Shown here: one piece after another, positions 9,196 through 18,262 of the stretch
Layout of the letters: each line of letters opens with the position of its first letter
Position numbering within the stretch: position 1 is the stretch's first letter
Assembly: GCA_042569905.1 (NCBI GenBank)
Contig: JBHPHA010000002.1
Location: 1-64,000, forward strand
Length of the DNA stretch: 64,000 nt
Direction: 5' to 3'
Source: JBHPHA01 sp042569905
Lineage (GTDB): Bacteria; Patescibacteriota; Minisyncoccia; Moranbacterales; UBA9337
The notes under the pieces: model-generated
Databases searched by the model: none
Told to the model about the DNA's origin: nothing
What the model saw: the letters and a program-made list of their open reading frames with translations, nothing else
Position numbers and translations under genes: made by a program

Positions 9196-11994
9196 CTAAA
9201 TATATTTTGCTGTCCAGCTTTTTTTGTCTTTTTGAAGTTGCTTTGGAGTTCCTTCGAATACTACTTCTCCTCCTCCGTCTCCTCCTTCATGCCCAAGTTC
9301 GATAATCCAGTCTGAGCTTTTCATAACGTCAGTGTTATGCTCAACAATCAAAACAGTGTTCCCTTTTTCAACCAATGCATCACAAACTTTCAAAAGCTTC
9401 TTAGTATCTTCAAAGTGAAGTCCTATTGTTGGCTCATCTAGAATATAAAGAGTTTTTCCAGTTGATTTTCTTGCCAATTCAGTTGCTAGTTTAATTCTCT
9501 GAGCTTCACCACCTGAAAGATCTGTTGCGCTTTGTCCTAGTTTCAAGTATCCCAATCCAACTTCCTCCATGGTCCTCAATTTATCATGAATCAATGGATG
9601 TTCCTTGAAAAACTTACTTGCGTAACTAACACTCATCTCTAAAACATTTGCAATATTCACACCTCTGTATTCTATCTCAAGAGTTTTCTTATTGTACCTT
9701 GTCCCCTCACATGCTTCACATTTAACATACATATCTGGAAGAAGTTGCATTTCAATCTTTCGCTTACCGTCACCCTGACAAACTTCACAACGCCCACCTT
9801 TCATATTGAAACTAAACCGACTCGCAGTATATCCTCTATTCTTAGATTCTTCAGTTCTTGAAAACAACTCTCTGATATGAGAAAAGGTTCCAGTATAAGT
9901 TGCAGCATTAGAACGAGGAGTTTTCCCAATTGGAGCCTGAGTAATATTAATCACCTTATCAATATTAGAAACTCCATTAATTTCTTTATGCTCACCAGGC
10001 TCTCTTTTTGCATTATAGAAATGCTTTGAAAGTGCTTTAGCTAAGATATCATTAACCAGAGTAGATTTACCAGAACCAGAAACTCCAGCCACAGTAATAA
10101 TCTTTCCAAGTGGAATACTAACATCAACTTTTTTCAAATTGTTCTCAGTGGCTCCGATAATACTAATACTTTTTCCACTTCCTGCTCTATATTTACTCTT
10201 ACTAAAAACATCTTCTTTCTCAAACACATGTCTCCCTGTAATATTTCCTGATTTTTCTAAATCATCAGGAGTTCCTTCAAAGATTACCTTTCCACCTTCT
10301 TCTCCAGCTCCAGGACCCATATCAATAATCCAATCAGCAGCTTTCATGAAATCCCTGTCATGTTCCACAATAATCAAAGAGTTTCCAGCGTCCTTCAATG
10401 AGTTTACTGTTTTTATTAACTTTTCAGTATCACGACTATGTAGTCCGATTGACGGCTCATCTAAAACATAGATTATTCCTGATAGTTGTGATTTAATCTG
10501 AACTGCTAATCTTATTCTCTGAGCTTCACCACCTGAAATAGTCTGAGTACTTCTTGAAAGACTTAGATAATTCAAACCAACATTTTCCAATGCATTCAAT
10601 CTTTCTAATATTTCATCAATTAACACACTAGCAACTTTTTCAAAATCACTATCAATTTCAGCAAAAGAAAAAGTATCAAAGAATTCTCTCGCTTCAGATA
10701 TGCTCATAATCACAATATCATCAATAGATTTCCCCTTAATCAAAACACTTAAATATTCTCTTTTCAATCTCTTCCCTTCACAAGAAGAACAAGTACTTGA
10801 AAACATGTATTTTTCAATTTCTTTTCTAGCATGATCAGATCTTGTGCTTGCGTACTTCTCTTCTAATTCACGCACAACTCCTTTAAACTGAATTTTTGAA
10901 TCGCTACATTCTCCATGAAGAATTGCCTCTAAAGCTTTGTTAGATAGTTTGCTAATAGGGGCATTTAAGGAAAACTTATATTTTCTTGCTAATGATTGCA
11001 AAGATCTCAATTGAGCATTATCATCAGACTTACTTCCCAATTTACTCCAAGGCTTAATTGCACCTTCAATAATAGAAAGCTTTTTATTGGGAATAATAAA
11101 CTTAGGAGAAACATTCATCTTCACACCCAAACCTGAACACTCTGAACAAGCTCCCTCTGGACTATTGAATGAAAATTTATTTGGAGTAACTTCCTTGATG
11201 CGAACACCACAACTATGACATATGAAATCATTATTAAACGTCATTTCGTCAATATTATCCACCAAGACAACCATAGACCCACTCCCTAATTTCATTGCTG
11301 TCTCAATAGAATCCAAAATTCTCTCATCATCAGGATTTTTTGAGCTCAATGTTATCCTATCCACCACAACATCTATATCAGTATCCACTCCATCTCTAAT
11401 TAAAGGAATCGCGTCATCAATTGCTTTTACTTTCTCATTGAACCTTACCCTTGCATATCCAAGCTGCTGAATTCTTTTTAGTGTATCTACAGGAGCACTT
11501 TTGCTATCATAATATCGAGCTAGAATCATTATCTGAGTTCTATCTTCAAATTTCAAAATTTTCTTCAATATCTCCCTATTACTTTTTCTTTTCATTTCAT
11601 TATTACAATCAGGACAGTGTACACCTCCGATTTTAGAGAACAATACTCTCAAGTAATCATAAACCTCGGTCATAGTACCTACTGTTGACCTTGGACTCCT
11701 AACAACACTTCTTTGATCAATTGCAATTGGAGGACTTATGTTATCAATTTTATCCACATCGGGCTTTGCAGAAATATCCAAAAAACTACGCGCATATGAA
11801 GAAAGACCCTCCATATATCGACGATTACCCTCAGCAAAAATTGTATCAAAAGCCAAAGAAGATTTCCCTGATCCAGAAAGACCTGTTACCACTACCAATT
11901 TATTCTTAGGAATATCTAAATTAACATTTTTTAAGTTATTAACCCTCGCTCCTCTTATTATTATTTCCTCTTTTTTACTTTTATTAGAAGGCAT
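9196..11994 (-). CDS. uvrA: excinuclease ABC subunit A
   Basis: DNA damage-recognition ATPase of nucleotide excision repair; works as a dimer with UvrB. The 932-residue protein has two ABC ATPase modules. The first Walker A is GLSGSGKS (38-45); a second, GVSGSGKST, is near residue 630. The ABC signature SGGEAQRI occurs in both halves, and both Walker B/D-loop regions read LDEP. Zinc-finger cysteines are visible in CPDCNNE, in [13 protein letters not shown] and in the [14 protein letters not shown] pair. Length is normal. It is transcribed alone, with its own terminator and divergent from the plus-strand membrane gene at 12187. The start ATG follows ACAAAAAATA, with no SD. Confidence 0.97.
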   Translation of the reverse strand: MPSNKSKKEEIIIRGARVNNLKNVNLDIPKNKLVVVTGLSGSGKSSLAFDTIFAEGNRRYMEGLSSYARSFLDISAKPDVDKIDNISPPIAIDQRSVVRSPRSTVGTMTEVYDYLRVLFSKIGGVHCPDCNNEMKRKSNREILKKILKFEDRTQIMILARYYDSKSAPVDTLKRIQQLGYARVRFNEKVKAIDDAIPLIRDGVDTDIDVVVDRITLSSKNPDDERILDSIETAMKLGSGSMVVLVDNIDEMTFNNDFICHSCGVRIKEVTPNKFSFNSPEGACSECSGLGVKMNVSPKFIIPNKKLSIIEGAIKPWSKLGSKSDDNAQLRSLQSLARKYKFSLNAPISKLSNKALEAILHGECSDSKIQFKGVVRELEEKYASTRSDHARKEIEKYMFSSTCSSCEGKRLKREYLSVLIKGKSIDDIVIMSISEAREFFDTFSFAEIDSDFEKVASVLIDEILERLNALENVGLNYLSLSRSTQTISGGEAQRIRLAVQIKSQLSGIIYVLDEPSIGLHSRDTEKLIKTVNSLKDAGNSLIIVEHDRDFMKAADWIIDMGPGAGEEGGKVIFEGTPDDLEKSGNITGRHVFEKEDVFSKSKYRAGSGKSISIIGATENNLKKVDVSIPLGKIITVAGVSGSGKSTLVNDILAKALSKHFYNAKREPGEHKEINGVSNIDKVINITQAPIGKTPRSNAATYTGTFSHIRELFSRTEESKNRGYTASRFSFNMKGGRCEVCQGDGKRKIEMQLLPDMYVKCEACEGTRYNKKTLEIEYRGVNIANVLEMSVSYASKFFKEHPLIHDKLRTMEEVGLGYLKLGQSATDLSGGEAQRIKLATELARKSTGKTLYILDEPTIGLHFEDTKKLLKVCDALVEKGNTVLIVEHNTDVMKSSDWIIELGHEGGDGGGEVVFEGTPKQLQKDKKSWTAKYI

Positions 11995-12170
11995 TATTTT
12001 TTGTAAATAAATTAAAATGGTTATCTAGCTATATATGTTACTACAAAAAATATAACTTGTAAACACACAATACTAGATGACCGTTTTAGGCATATACATT
12101 AATAGCTATTATGGTAAAATATAATTATCGGAATATAGCTCTTCAAGAGAATTAGTTTTAATTAAAAGAT

Positions 12171-12176
12171 TATAAT
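12171..12176 (+). promoter_or_regulatory. -10 element immediately before a start codon
   Basis: A consensus TATAAT ends ten bases before the ATG at 12187. Transcription from it would begin only a few bases before the start codon, giving a nearly leaderless mRNA. No good -35 was seen. Confidence 0.45.
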
Positions 12177-12186
12177 CTCAAAAAAT

Positions 12187-12687
12187 ATGAGTGAGAAACT
12201 TCAAAAAACAAAATGGTTTTGGAAAAACAATTATTTCCTTATTCTTTCATTGATTCCAATCATTGTCATAATAGTGGCCTTAGAAATAACGTCCAGCACT
12301 AGATTTGACTTCATACCTCATCTTTTTGGAGATCAAAGAAGCTCATTATTTGACCTCTGGTCTATTCAGCACTTTTTATCAGGGGTTTTGATTGGGGCTC
12401 TTCTTATTACGCCAAAATACCAAGCAACAAAAAACTGGCAAAAAATGGTCCCTTTAACATTATTTTTTGCTTTCGGATGGGAAGCGCTTGAACTCTTGAT
12501 TGAATCAGGAGGAATATCTACTTTTAGTAGCTTCTGGAATAGTCGAGAGCATTGGTCCAATAGACTAATCAGTGATCCGGCATTGGTTTTTGTTGGAGGA
12601 ATTGTCGGATACGTTATTCATGATTCTTGGAAAGTTGCGATAGTCCCTACCGTTGTCTGGCTAGCACTTAAAGCGGCTCTTATTTAA
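12187..12687 (+). CDS. membrane protein, unknown
   Basis: A 166-residue protein with about four membrane segments (near residues 18-35, 64-80, 96-112 and 135-160). A conserved-looking block FDLWSIQHFLSGVLIG precedes the second segment and FAFGWEALELLIES falls in the third. Acidic and His residues inside the membrane region resemble small integral membrane families, but no family could be named. It is one of few plus-strand genes outside the accessory clusters, divergent from uvrA, and ends at a shared terminator. It may be translated from a nearly leaderless mRNA because a TATAAT lies directly upstream. Confidence 0.65.
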   Translation: MSEKLQKTKWFWKNNYFLILSLIPIIVIIVALEITSSTRFDFIPHLFGDQRSSLFDLWSIQHFLSGVLIGALLITPKYQATKNWQKMVPLTLFFAFGWEALELLIESGGISTFSSFWNSREHWSNRLISDPALVFVGGIVGYVIHDSWKVAIVPTVVWLALKAALI

Positions 12688-12692
12688 AACAA

Positions 12693-12722
12693 AAAACGAC
12701 AGAAATAACACTGTCGTTTTTT
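12693..12722. terminator. bidirectional terminator between convergent genes
   Basis: Perfect 10-bp arms AAAACGACAG / CTGTCGTTTT around an 8-base loop. It serves the plus gene ending at 12687 and the minus gene ending at 12739. Confidence 0.88.
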
Positions 12723-12738
12723 ATATTTGGCTTTCCTA

Positions 12739-12972
12739 CTAAGCTTCTTTTTGGTATTTTTTATATATAGCTACACTGTACGCAAAGGCTACTAAGAAAA
12801 ATACTGCTCCATAAAAACACGGTGTTAAAAATGGATTAGTCATTCCAACTGGACATCCAGTTGTGCATGCTCTTCCATTCATCCAATCTGCTAATTCTCT
12901 TCCAAAATTAACCCAAGCAAAGATTGTTCCTACTAATAAGATTACAAGTTGCTGTTTCACCAAAGTGTTCAT
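12739..12972 (-). CDS. small two-helix membrane protein, unknown
   Basis: A 77-residue protein with membrane segments at about 6-24 and 50-70 and a loop containing two cysteines in ACTTGCPVG plus a third Cys in TPCFYG. The loop cysteines could form a disulfide or bind a metal outside the membrane. No family recognised. ATG after TTAAAAAA with no SD, like the housekeeping genes. It stands alone between two terminators. Confidence 0.6.
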   Translation of the reverse strand: MNTLVKQQLVILLVGTIFAWVNFGRELADWMNGRACTTGCPVGMTNPFLTPCFYGAVFFLVAFAYSVAIYKKYQKEA

Positions 12973-13048
12973 TTTTTTAATACATTAAAAATTACTCTCC
13001 TTACTTACAAATATACTCCTGTCAATTAATCCATGCAACTAATGACAA

Positions 13049-13079
13049 TAAAAAGCCCTCCACAAGAAAGGCTTTTTAT
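13049..13079 (-). terminator. terminator after the VWA gene
   Basis: Stem AAAAAGCC / GGCTTTTT with a 12-base loop and a T run on the minus strand. Confidence 0.82.
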
Positions 13080-13100
13080 TATTTTATCAAAAGATGCAAC

Positions 13101-14177
13101 TTAGAAACTTATATCCAAGTCACCGCCGCTAACATCTAAATCCACATCCTTTGTGTCAATTTTTAAGTCACCACCGCTAGTGACATCAAGATCAGCTTCG
13201 TCTGTTCTTATCTTCAAGCTTCCATCACTATTTACCTCAAGCGTTGTAGTTCCAGTAGTTACCTTAGAACCCATATCATCTACAACTAAGTTCAAGTCAC
13301 TAGAACCTTCAACTGAAAAATATGAACCACCACCACTTACAGAAATGCTATTCAATTGCGTCTTAGTAGCTCCTGTAACATTTAATCCAATCACATCAAT
13401 CACAATTCCCTTTGCCTTCAATTGACTAGCCACATTAACTGGATTACCACCACATGTCTCCTCTCCATCGCTCAACAGTAATACGTGCATTTTTTCTCCT
13501 GACTTTGATTTTTGAATCAAAATGTCTCCAGCTTTTTGCAATGATGACGCAAGAGGAGTCCATCCATTTGGATTCAAACTATTAACTCTTGATTTAACAA
13601 TCCCTCCATTTACTGGTCCAAAAGTGTATACCTCCTCTATACCGCTACATGATTCAGCTTTTCCAGCCTGAGTATTGTTACCCTTGTGCCCATATGCAAG
13701 CACACTCAAATCAACATTCTCCCCTAGTTTTGATACATACTTTGCAACTGCATTTTTTGCAACGCTCATCCTAGTGCCTCCCTGAGCTTGAGCAGCCATA
13801 CTTCCTGATGCATCAAAAATAAGAACTGAGTTTATCTCCTCATAATCACCACTACCAGCTTCTTGTGATGCTCCATCACCTGTAACATTTACGCTAGAAC
13901 CTCCGGCACCAGTCTGAATATCCACACCAGGAGCACTCACACTAGCACCATCAGCACCAGTTTGAATATCTACACCGGGAGCACTAACGCTAGCACCGCC
14001 TGGACCTGTTTTAATATTCACACCATCAGCATTCACTTCCACACCATCATTATTAATCCTCACAGAAGGAATAAGAGTTCGACGAACCATGTAGGCACCC
14101 ACGGCTACAGTGATCAATAGTACGACTATAACTATTAAAACGACTCCTACTTTTGCAATACCTTTTTCTTTTTTCAT
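13101..14177 (-). CDS. membrane-anchored von Willebrand factor A domain protein with short repeats
   Basis: A 358-residue protein. Residues 8-28 form a membrane anchor (VGVVLIVIVVLLITVAVGAY). Residues 35-100 hold tandem repeats of about 15 residues with the core SxPGVDIQTGxxG, preceded by more diverged copies. A VWA domain follows (about residues 115-300) with the MIDAS motif DASGSMAAQ and the later metal and strand motifs NPNGWTPLASSL and LLLSDGEETCGG. The C-terminus returns to repeat-like acidic strands (DLDVTSGGDLKIDT). Probably a surface protein binding a partner through a metal-dependent adhesion site. Similar repeat-plus-VWA proteins occur in CPR genomes. It stands alone with its own terminator. 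Confidence 0.82.
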   Translation of the reverse strand: MKKEKGIAKVGVVLIVIVVLLITVAVGAYMVRRTLIPSVRINNDGVEVNADGVNIKTGPGGASVSAPGVDIQTGADGASVSAPGVDIQTGAGGSSVNVTGDGASQEAGSGDYEEINSVLIFDASGSMAAQAQGGTRMSVAKNAVAKYVSKLGENVDLSVLAYGHKGNNTQAGKAESCSGIEEVYTFGPVNGGIVKSRVNSLNPNGWTPLASSLQKAGDILIQKSKSGEKMHVLLLSDGEETCGGNPVNVASQLKAKGIVIDVIGLNVTGATKTQLNSISVSGGGSYFSVEGSSDLNLVVDDMGSKVTTGTTTLEVNSDGSLKIRTDEADLDVTSGGDLKIDTKDVDLDVSGGDLDISF

Positions 14178-14255
14178 TTGTTTTTATTTTTAATTTATAA
14201 CTACCATATCATACCATAAAAATACTACATCGACAATTTGCTAAAATGTCTTGCC

Positions 14256-15491
14256 TTATCGATATAATGGGAAATTTTTGCAAAGCGCTTTCACTTCTTT
14301 GTGAATCAATTTCAAAACTTCTTCGTCGTCATGACTTTCAACTGCAGCGTTGATCCAATTGGCAATCTTTTTCACCTCTCCCTTTTTCATTCCTCTAGTT
14401 GTCATAGCTGGGGTTCCAATTCTGATTCCACTTGGATCCATTGGACTTCTTGGGTCATCTGGAATCATATTCTTATTCACAGTGATTCCAATTTTATCCA
14501 AAGCAACCTCTGCTTCTTGCCCAGTAACTTCCTTACTTCCAAAAACATCCACTAAAACCATATGATTCTCAGTTCCTCCAAACATCATCTTAAAACCATA
14601 AGAAGTCAACTCCTCCTCTAAAACTTTGGCATTAACAATTATTTGCTTAGCGTATTTCTTGAAAGATGGCTTCAATGCTTCCCCAAAAGAAACAGCTTTA
14701 GCTGCAATATTATTCATATGTGGACCACCTTGAAATCCTGGGAAAGCTGATTTGTTAATCGCCTTAGCATACTTTTCCTTGCAAAGAATCATTCCTCCCC
14801 TTGGGCCACGCAATGTTTTGTGAGTAGTAGTTGTTACAATATCGAAATATGGAGTAGGATTCTCAATTGCACCTCCCGCAATGAGTCCAGCAATGTGAGC
14901 AATGTCAATCATCAGAATTGCCCCTACTTTGTCAGCAATTTTTCTAAATTTTTTGTAATCCAAATTCCTAGTATAAGCAGAAAAACCAGCCAAAATCATT
15001 TTTGGCTTTTCCTTAATCGCCATCGCCTCTAATTCTTTGTAATCAATTTTTCCATTCTTAGCTGTTTTGTATCCCTTAAATTTATAAATCTGAGCTGAGA
15101 GTGTTACTGGGTGACCATGAGTCAAATGTCCTCCATGAGAAAGATCCATCCCCAAAATCTTATCCCCTGGCTCCAAAACGGCGCTATACGCAATCATATT
15201 TGCAGGCGCGCCTGAATGTGGCTGTACGTTTACATGCTCCGCACCAAAAAGCTTTTTAGCCCTTTCAATTGCCAAGTTTTCAACGACATCAGTATACTCT
15301 TGCCCCCCATAATATCTTTTTCCTGGATACCCTTCAGAATATTTATTTGTAAAAACTGTTCCCAGTGCTTCAAGAACTGCCTTTGAAACATAATTCTCCG
15401 AAGCAATCATTTCCAAACCTTCTTCCTGCCTCTTCAATTCCTTCATTGTGGCATCATAAACTTTTGGATCTGTCTTTTTTAGATTTTTCAT
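14256..15491 (-). CDS. glyA: serine hydroxymethyltransferase
   Basis: PLP enzyme converting serine and tetrahydrofolate to glycine and methylene-tetrahydrofolate. Conserved motifs are EMIASENYVS near the N-terminus, the NKYSEGYPGKRYYGG block, HSGAPAN, DLSHGGHLTHG, MIDIAHIAGLIA and the PLP-Lys region VTTTTHKTLRGPRGG. From the chosen start the protein is 411 residues, normal for GlyA. The start taken is the ATG at 15489-15491 (MKNLKKTDP), which matches the usual GlyA N-terminus; an upstream in-frame ATG at 15569 lies within the promoter region. A palindrome shared with the neighbouring TrpR-like gene sits just upstream of the likely -35. Confidence 0.95.
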   Translation of the reverse strand: MKNLKKTDPKVYDATMKELKRQEEGLEMIASENYVSKAVLEALGTVFTNKYSEGYPGKRYYGGQEYTDVVENLAIERAKKLFGAEHVNVQPHSGAPANMIAYSAVLEPGDKILGMDLSHGGHLTHGHPVTLSAQIYKFKGYKTAKNGKIDYKELEAMAIKEKPKMILAGFSAYTRNLDYKKFRKIADKVGAILMIDIAHIAGLIAGGAIENPTPYFDIVTTTTHKTLRGPRGGMILCKEKYAKAINKSAFPGFQGGPHMNNIAAKAVSFGEALKPSFKKYAKQIIVNAKVLEEELTSYGFKMMFGGTENHMVLVDVFGSKEVTGQEAEVALDKIGITVNKNMIPDDPRSPMDPSGIRIGTPAMTTRGMKKGEVKKIANWINAAVESHDDEEVLKLIHKEVKALCKNFPLYR

Positions 15492-15549
15492 ATCTTTGTT
15501 TTTCCCAGTTAATTTATTACGTTCCCTTAATATATGGTAACTATTTATA

Positions 15550-15577
15550 ATTTTATCATTATTCAGCATTAAATCAA
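15550..15577 (-). promoter_or_regulatory. putative glyA promoter
   Basis: Minus strand TTGATT, 16 bases, TAAAAT. The palindrome at 15584 begins six bases upstream of this -35. Confidence 0.45.
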
Positions 15578-15583
15578 AAAGTG

Positions 15584-15621
15584 ACTAAGATTACCACGCA
15601 CTGTAGCGTGGTAATCTTAGT
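15584..15621. promoter_or_regulatory. palindromic element upstream of glyA (copy 1)
   Basis: Perfect 16-bp arms around the 6-base loop ACTGTA; the inner core is TACCACGC-ACTGTA-GCGTGGTA. The same 22-base core recurs at 16256-16291. No T tract follows, so it is not a simple terminator; a separate terminator for the upstream gene lies at 15656. Its position directly before the glyA -35 suits an operator or activator site. Confidence 0.65.
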
Positions 15622-15655
15622 GGTGGTCAATGATAGTATCACAAATACCAATCAT

Positions 15656-15684
15656 GAAAAACACCTCTATGTATTGGGGTGATT
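15656..15684 (-). terminator. terminator after the TrpR-like gene
   Basis: Minus strand stem CACCCC / GAGGTG (one wobble pair) with an 8-base loop followed by TTTTT. Confidence 0.65.
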
Positions 15685-15685
15685 T

Positions 15686-16204
15686 TCATTTCATTAATCT
15701 TTTTAATTTACGGTATAATTCAGTTTTTTCTTTCATCTTGTCCATCTCGACAATAACATTTCTCAATTTCTCCTTTTGCTTTCTGCTTGAGCTTTTAATA
15801 ATATTTTCCAAAATAATTTCCGGCCAATAATACATTGGGTATCGCTTTTTTATTGAATTTAAATCAACAACAGGACATTCTTCCTTGATATTAATATTCT
15901 TCTTTCGCGTTTTTCTAACAGCTGCCCTGTATCCATCTCCTGATATCTTCAACCACTCTTGAACCCTTGCAATAGTACTATATCCAACTCCCAACTCATT
16001 TCTAATGTCCTCATAAGAATACTTGTCTAGTAAAAGTTCAGATATCTTCAATCTCTTCGCAATCATCTCCGCCTCCTTAATTGAAAGAAGGTCCCGCAAA
16101 AGAGCTGCTGCCTCGTCAACTTTTTTTGTTTTTGAAATTGCTAATGATAATTTGTAAAAAATCATTCCTATTTCTTTTTTTGACATTTTTTTAGAACCTA
16201 CCAT
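15686..16204 (-). CDS. TrpR-like (YerC/YecD-type) transcriptional regulator with C-terminal extension
   Basis: The start chosen is the ATG at 16202-16204. An in-frame GTG at 16258 lies inside a palindrome upstream of the likely promoter, so it is disfavoured. The first 100 residues match the Trp-repressor fold: an all-helical region with LLRDLLSIKEAEMIAKRLKI and the helix-turn-helix YSYEDIRNELGVGYSTIARVQEWL, as in the YerC/YecD family. The last 70 residues, rich in Lys, Arg and Glu, extend beyond the usual 90-100 residue family length. The family binds DNA; its ligand is not established. The paired palindromes before its own promoter and that of glyA suggest autoregulation and glyA control. 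Confidence 0.8.
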   Translation of the reverse strand: MVGSKKMSKKEIGMIFYKLSLAISKTKKVDEAAALLRDLLSIKEAEMIAKRLKISELLLDKYSYEDIRNELGVGYSTIARVQEWLKISGDGYRAAVRKTRKKNINIKEECPVVDLNSIKKRYPMYYWPEIILENIIKSSSRKQKEKLRNVIVEMDKMKEKTELYRKLKRLMK

Positions 16205-16255
16205 ATCTTTAATGACACTATTAACTAAATTGGATTTACATAATCTCAATTTAGT

Positions 16256-16291
16256 CACATACTACCACGCACTGTAGCGTGGTAGTATGTG
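16256..16291. promoter_or_regulatory. palindromic element upstream of the TrpR-like gene (copy 2)
   Basis: Perfect 15-bp arms (CACATACTACCACGC and its complement) around the same ACTGTA loop. It shares the 22-base core with copy 1, while the outer arm bases differ but remain self-complementary. It ends six bases upstream of a TTGAGA -35-like box (16244-16249), the same spacing as at glyA. Confidence 0.65.
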
Positions 16292-16396
16292 GTATTTAAA
16301 TAGATTGGGTGTAGACTCTTTTGTTGATCTTTATTGTCACTGTTCTTTACTAATTATCTGCTCTCAAGTAACGCAAGCTGTTTGTGATATTGCAAG

Positions 16397-16560
16397 TTAC
16401 TCACTAATTTCCTTCAAATACTTCTTCATAGCTCCTCAGTGGATTTAATTTCTTGATTATCAATTCCTAAAAATATAGTTCTAACTAGATGGGTAAATTA
16501 ATCTCGTACAACTGGAGTGATTCTAGTTTCAATCCATATCTACTGCCTCATGCTAAGCCA
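16397..16560 (-). pseudogene. decayed copy of the 3' end of rmlD
   Basis: Aligned with the last 180 bases of the intact rmlD at 17180, this stretch keeps the same order of blocks. It has TAGCTCCTCAGTGGATTTAA against TAGCTTCTCAACGGATTCAA, an equivalent of the IETKISPV segment (read here as IETRITPV), and a C-terminus read as KKYLKEISE against ADYLKEIEG. It carries frameshifts, stops and a gap of about 20 bases. The rest of the gene is gone. It shows a former duplicate or an old recombination scar. Confidence 0.75.
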
Positions 16561-16564
16561 TTAT

Positions 16565-16593
16565 TTGATTTTATTATACTACCATGATAACAT
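16565..16593 (+). promoter_or_regulatory. promoter for the 16650 gene
   Basis: TTGATT, 17 bases, TAACAT, ending about 55 bases before the start codon. Confidence 0.5.
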
Positions 16594-16649
16594 AATTCCA
16601 GGTTGAATTGCTCTTTTTATCTAAAAAGTTACTACTTATAGGAGTAAGT

Positions 16650-17096
16650 ATGTCTGATCAAAAAACGGTAGCGATAATATTGTGGAGCTATCCGAAAATT
16701 GTAACCATTCACAGAAAAAGTGGTGTTTTTTATGCAAGAGAAATTGATGTAACGCGTGATACATGTCTCGAACACACATCAGAAATGATCATTCCACCAC
16801 ACAATAACAAATTCAAAACCCACTGGTCTTCCAGAACGGGTTTGGAATTGCAATCAGAAAAGTACCGGAATTGGAAAAGCATTTCACTAGAATCAAAGAA
16901 TTCCGAAACAGCCACGGGTATTGCTCTCAGAGAATTGGCCAAAAGACTTCTCTATTTATTTACAATCATCATAGCATTGGCGCATCCAGATGACTCATAC
17001 CTTGACGGCCTGGATCGTGAAAATCTTGGCATTGAAAATGACGAGATTCTTTTCATCAACCAAACTATGCGTAAAATTAAAAAGGAAGACAGCTAG
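16650..17096 (+). CDS. unknown protein, class 2 (strong SD)
   Basis: Start taken at the ATG at 16650 because GGAG stands five bases upstream; a longer frame upstream has no SD. The 148-residue protein is soluble in its first two thirds, with several aromatic-rich strands (IILWSYPKIVTIHRK, GVFYAREIDVTRDTC). It has one hydrophobic helix at about 100-118 (LAKRLLYLFTIIIALAH) and a charged C-terminal tail. No family recognised. It is followed by its own terminator and stands alone between the rmlD remnant and rmlD. Confidence 0.65.
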   Translation: MSDQKTVAIILWSYPKIVTIHRKSGVFYAREIDVTRDTCLEHTSEMIIPPHNNKFKTHWSSRTGLELQSEKYRNWKSISLESKNSETATGIALRELAKRLLYLFTIIIALAHPDDSYLDGLDRENLGIENDEILFINQTMRKIKKEDS

Positions 17097-17116
17097 ACAC
17101 TAGCTCTTCCTATATC

Positions 17117-17151
17117 AAATAACCGAGCCCATAACATGGACCCGGTTATTT
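17117..17151. terminator. bidirectional terminator
   Basis: Stem ATAACCG / CGGTTAT extended inside by GCCCAT/ATGG, with T-rich sequence after it on the plus strand. It lies between convergent genes. Confidence 0.85.
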
Positions 17152-17179
17152 TATTTTTGACTATCTTCTGCTACAAATC

Positions 17180-18118
17180 TTAGCCTTCTATCTCCTTTAG
17201 ATAATCCGCCAATGCCTCCTTGTAGCTTCTCAACGGATTCAACTTTTTGTTTATAAGCACTGAGAAAAATGGTCTCTTAGCTGGGCGAGGAAATTCTTCT
17301 CCTGACACAGGAGAAATCTTAGTCTCAATCCCCGCTTGACGGTAAAGCTCCACGACTGCCTCATACCAAGTACAAGCATCACTATTAATTATATGATATA
17401 TCCCGAAATCCTTTTTAGATTCAATCATCTCTTTTGATTTCCTCGCTAAATCTGGTGCATAAGTAAAGCAACTTGTTTCTTCATCAACAGCTTTCACTTC
17501 ATCATTATTCTTTCCAGCCTCAAGCATCACATCAAAAAAGCTTCTTTTAGCTCCATCAGTTTGTGCAGGTTTTCCAAACAACTTTGAAAGACGTACAATA
17601 TAATATTTTTCACCCTTTTCTTGAGTCTCTTTTTCTCCCATCAATTTACTCTCTCCGTAACGATTCGTCGGGGCCGTAACATCATCCTCTTTAAATCCAA
17701 CCTCAGCCTCAAAGTTGTCATGAAGACCACAAGAGCCACAACTTCCTGTACAACCCTCTGGCTCTGGAATTTCTGGCATACTTTCACCAAAAACATAGTC
17801 GGTAGAATAGTGTACAAAAGTAGCGCCAATCTTTTTTGAAATCTCTGCCAAGTATCCAGGAGCTAGTCCATTCAACTTCTTTGCCTTTTCAAATTCCGAA
17901 TCATCTTCCTCACAAAGATCCACTGCATTATATGCCGCAGCATTTAGAATAATCTCCGGACCAAGTTCTTCAATTTTATTGAAAGACTCATCCTTATTAG
18001 TTGTATCGATTTCATTCCTATCCCAGTCAAAAACCTCATAATCACTATCATCCTCAAAAACAGAGACTAATTCTTGCCCCAGCATTCCCTTTGAACCCAC
18101 TATCAAAACTTTTTTCAT
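17180..18118 (-). CDS. rmlD: dTDP-4-dehydrorhamnose reductase-like SDR with a cysteine-rich insertion
   Basis: An extended short-chain dehydrogenase of the RmlD/RfbD family, which makes dTDP-L-rhamnose or a related sugar. It has an N-terminal Rossmann motif VGSKGMLGQE (7-16) and the NAAAYNAVDLCE block (59-70). STDYVFG (105-111) and RYGESKLMGE (153-162) hold the catalytic Tyr and Lys. Between YVFG and the following EDD stands an insertion of about 30 residues with Cys123, Cys127 and Cys130 and a nearby His, absent from standard RmlD. This may bind a metal. At 312 residues it is slightly longer than usual. The substrate is uncertain because the other rml genes are not in the window. Confidence 0.85.
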   Translation of the reverse strand: MKKVLIVGSKGMLGQELVSVFEDDSDYEVFDWDRNEIDTTNKDESFNKIEELGPEIILNAAAYNAVDLCEEDDSEFEKAKKLNGLAPGYLAEISKKIGATFVHYSTDYVFGESMPEIPEPEGCTGSCGSCGLHDNFEAEVGFKEDDVTAPTNRYGESKLMGEKETQEKGEKYYIVRLSKLFGKPAQTDGAKRSFFDVMLEAGKNNDEVKAVDEETSCFTYAPDLARKSKEMIESKKDFGIYHIINSDACTWYEAVVELYRQAGIETKISPVSGEEFPRPAKRPFFSVLINKKLNPLRSYKEALADYLKEIEG

Positions 18119-18230
18119 ATAATTAAATCCTTAAATAAATTAAGCTATTATTCTTACTTCTATTGATTTTCTTTAATTTAACAGTAACCAGTAGTCAAAT
18201 TGTAGCACACTGAAACTTTTTTTGAAATAT

Positions 18231-18260
18231 AAAAAGGATGTTGATTTTCAACACCCTTTA
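18231..18260 (-). terminator. terminator after the small membrane gene at 18263
   Basis: Stem AAAGGGTGTTG / CAACATCCTTT (one mismatch) with a 5-base loop and a T run on the minus strand. Confidence 0.78.
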
Positions 18261-18262
18261 CT

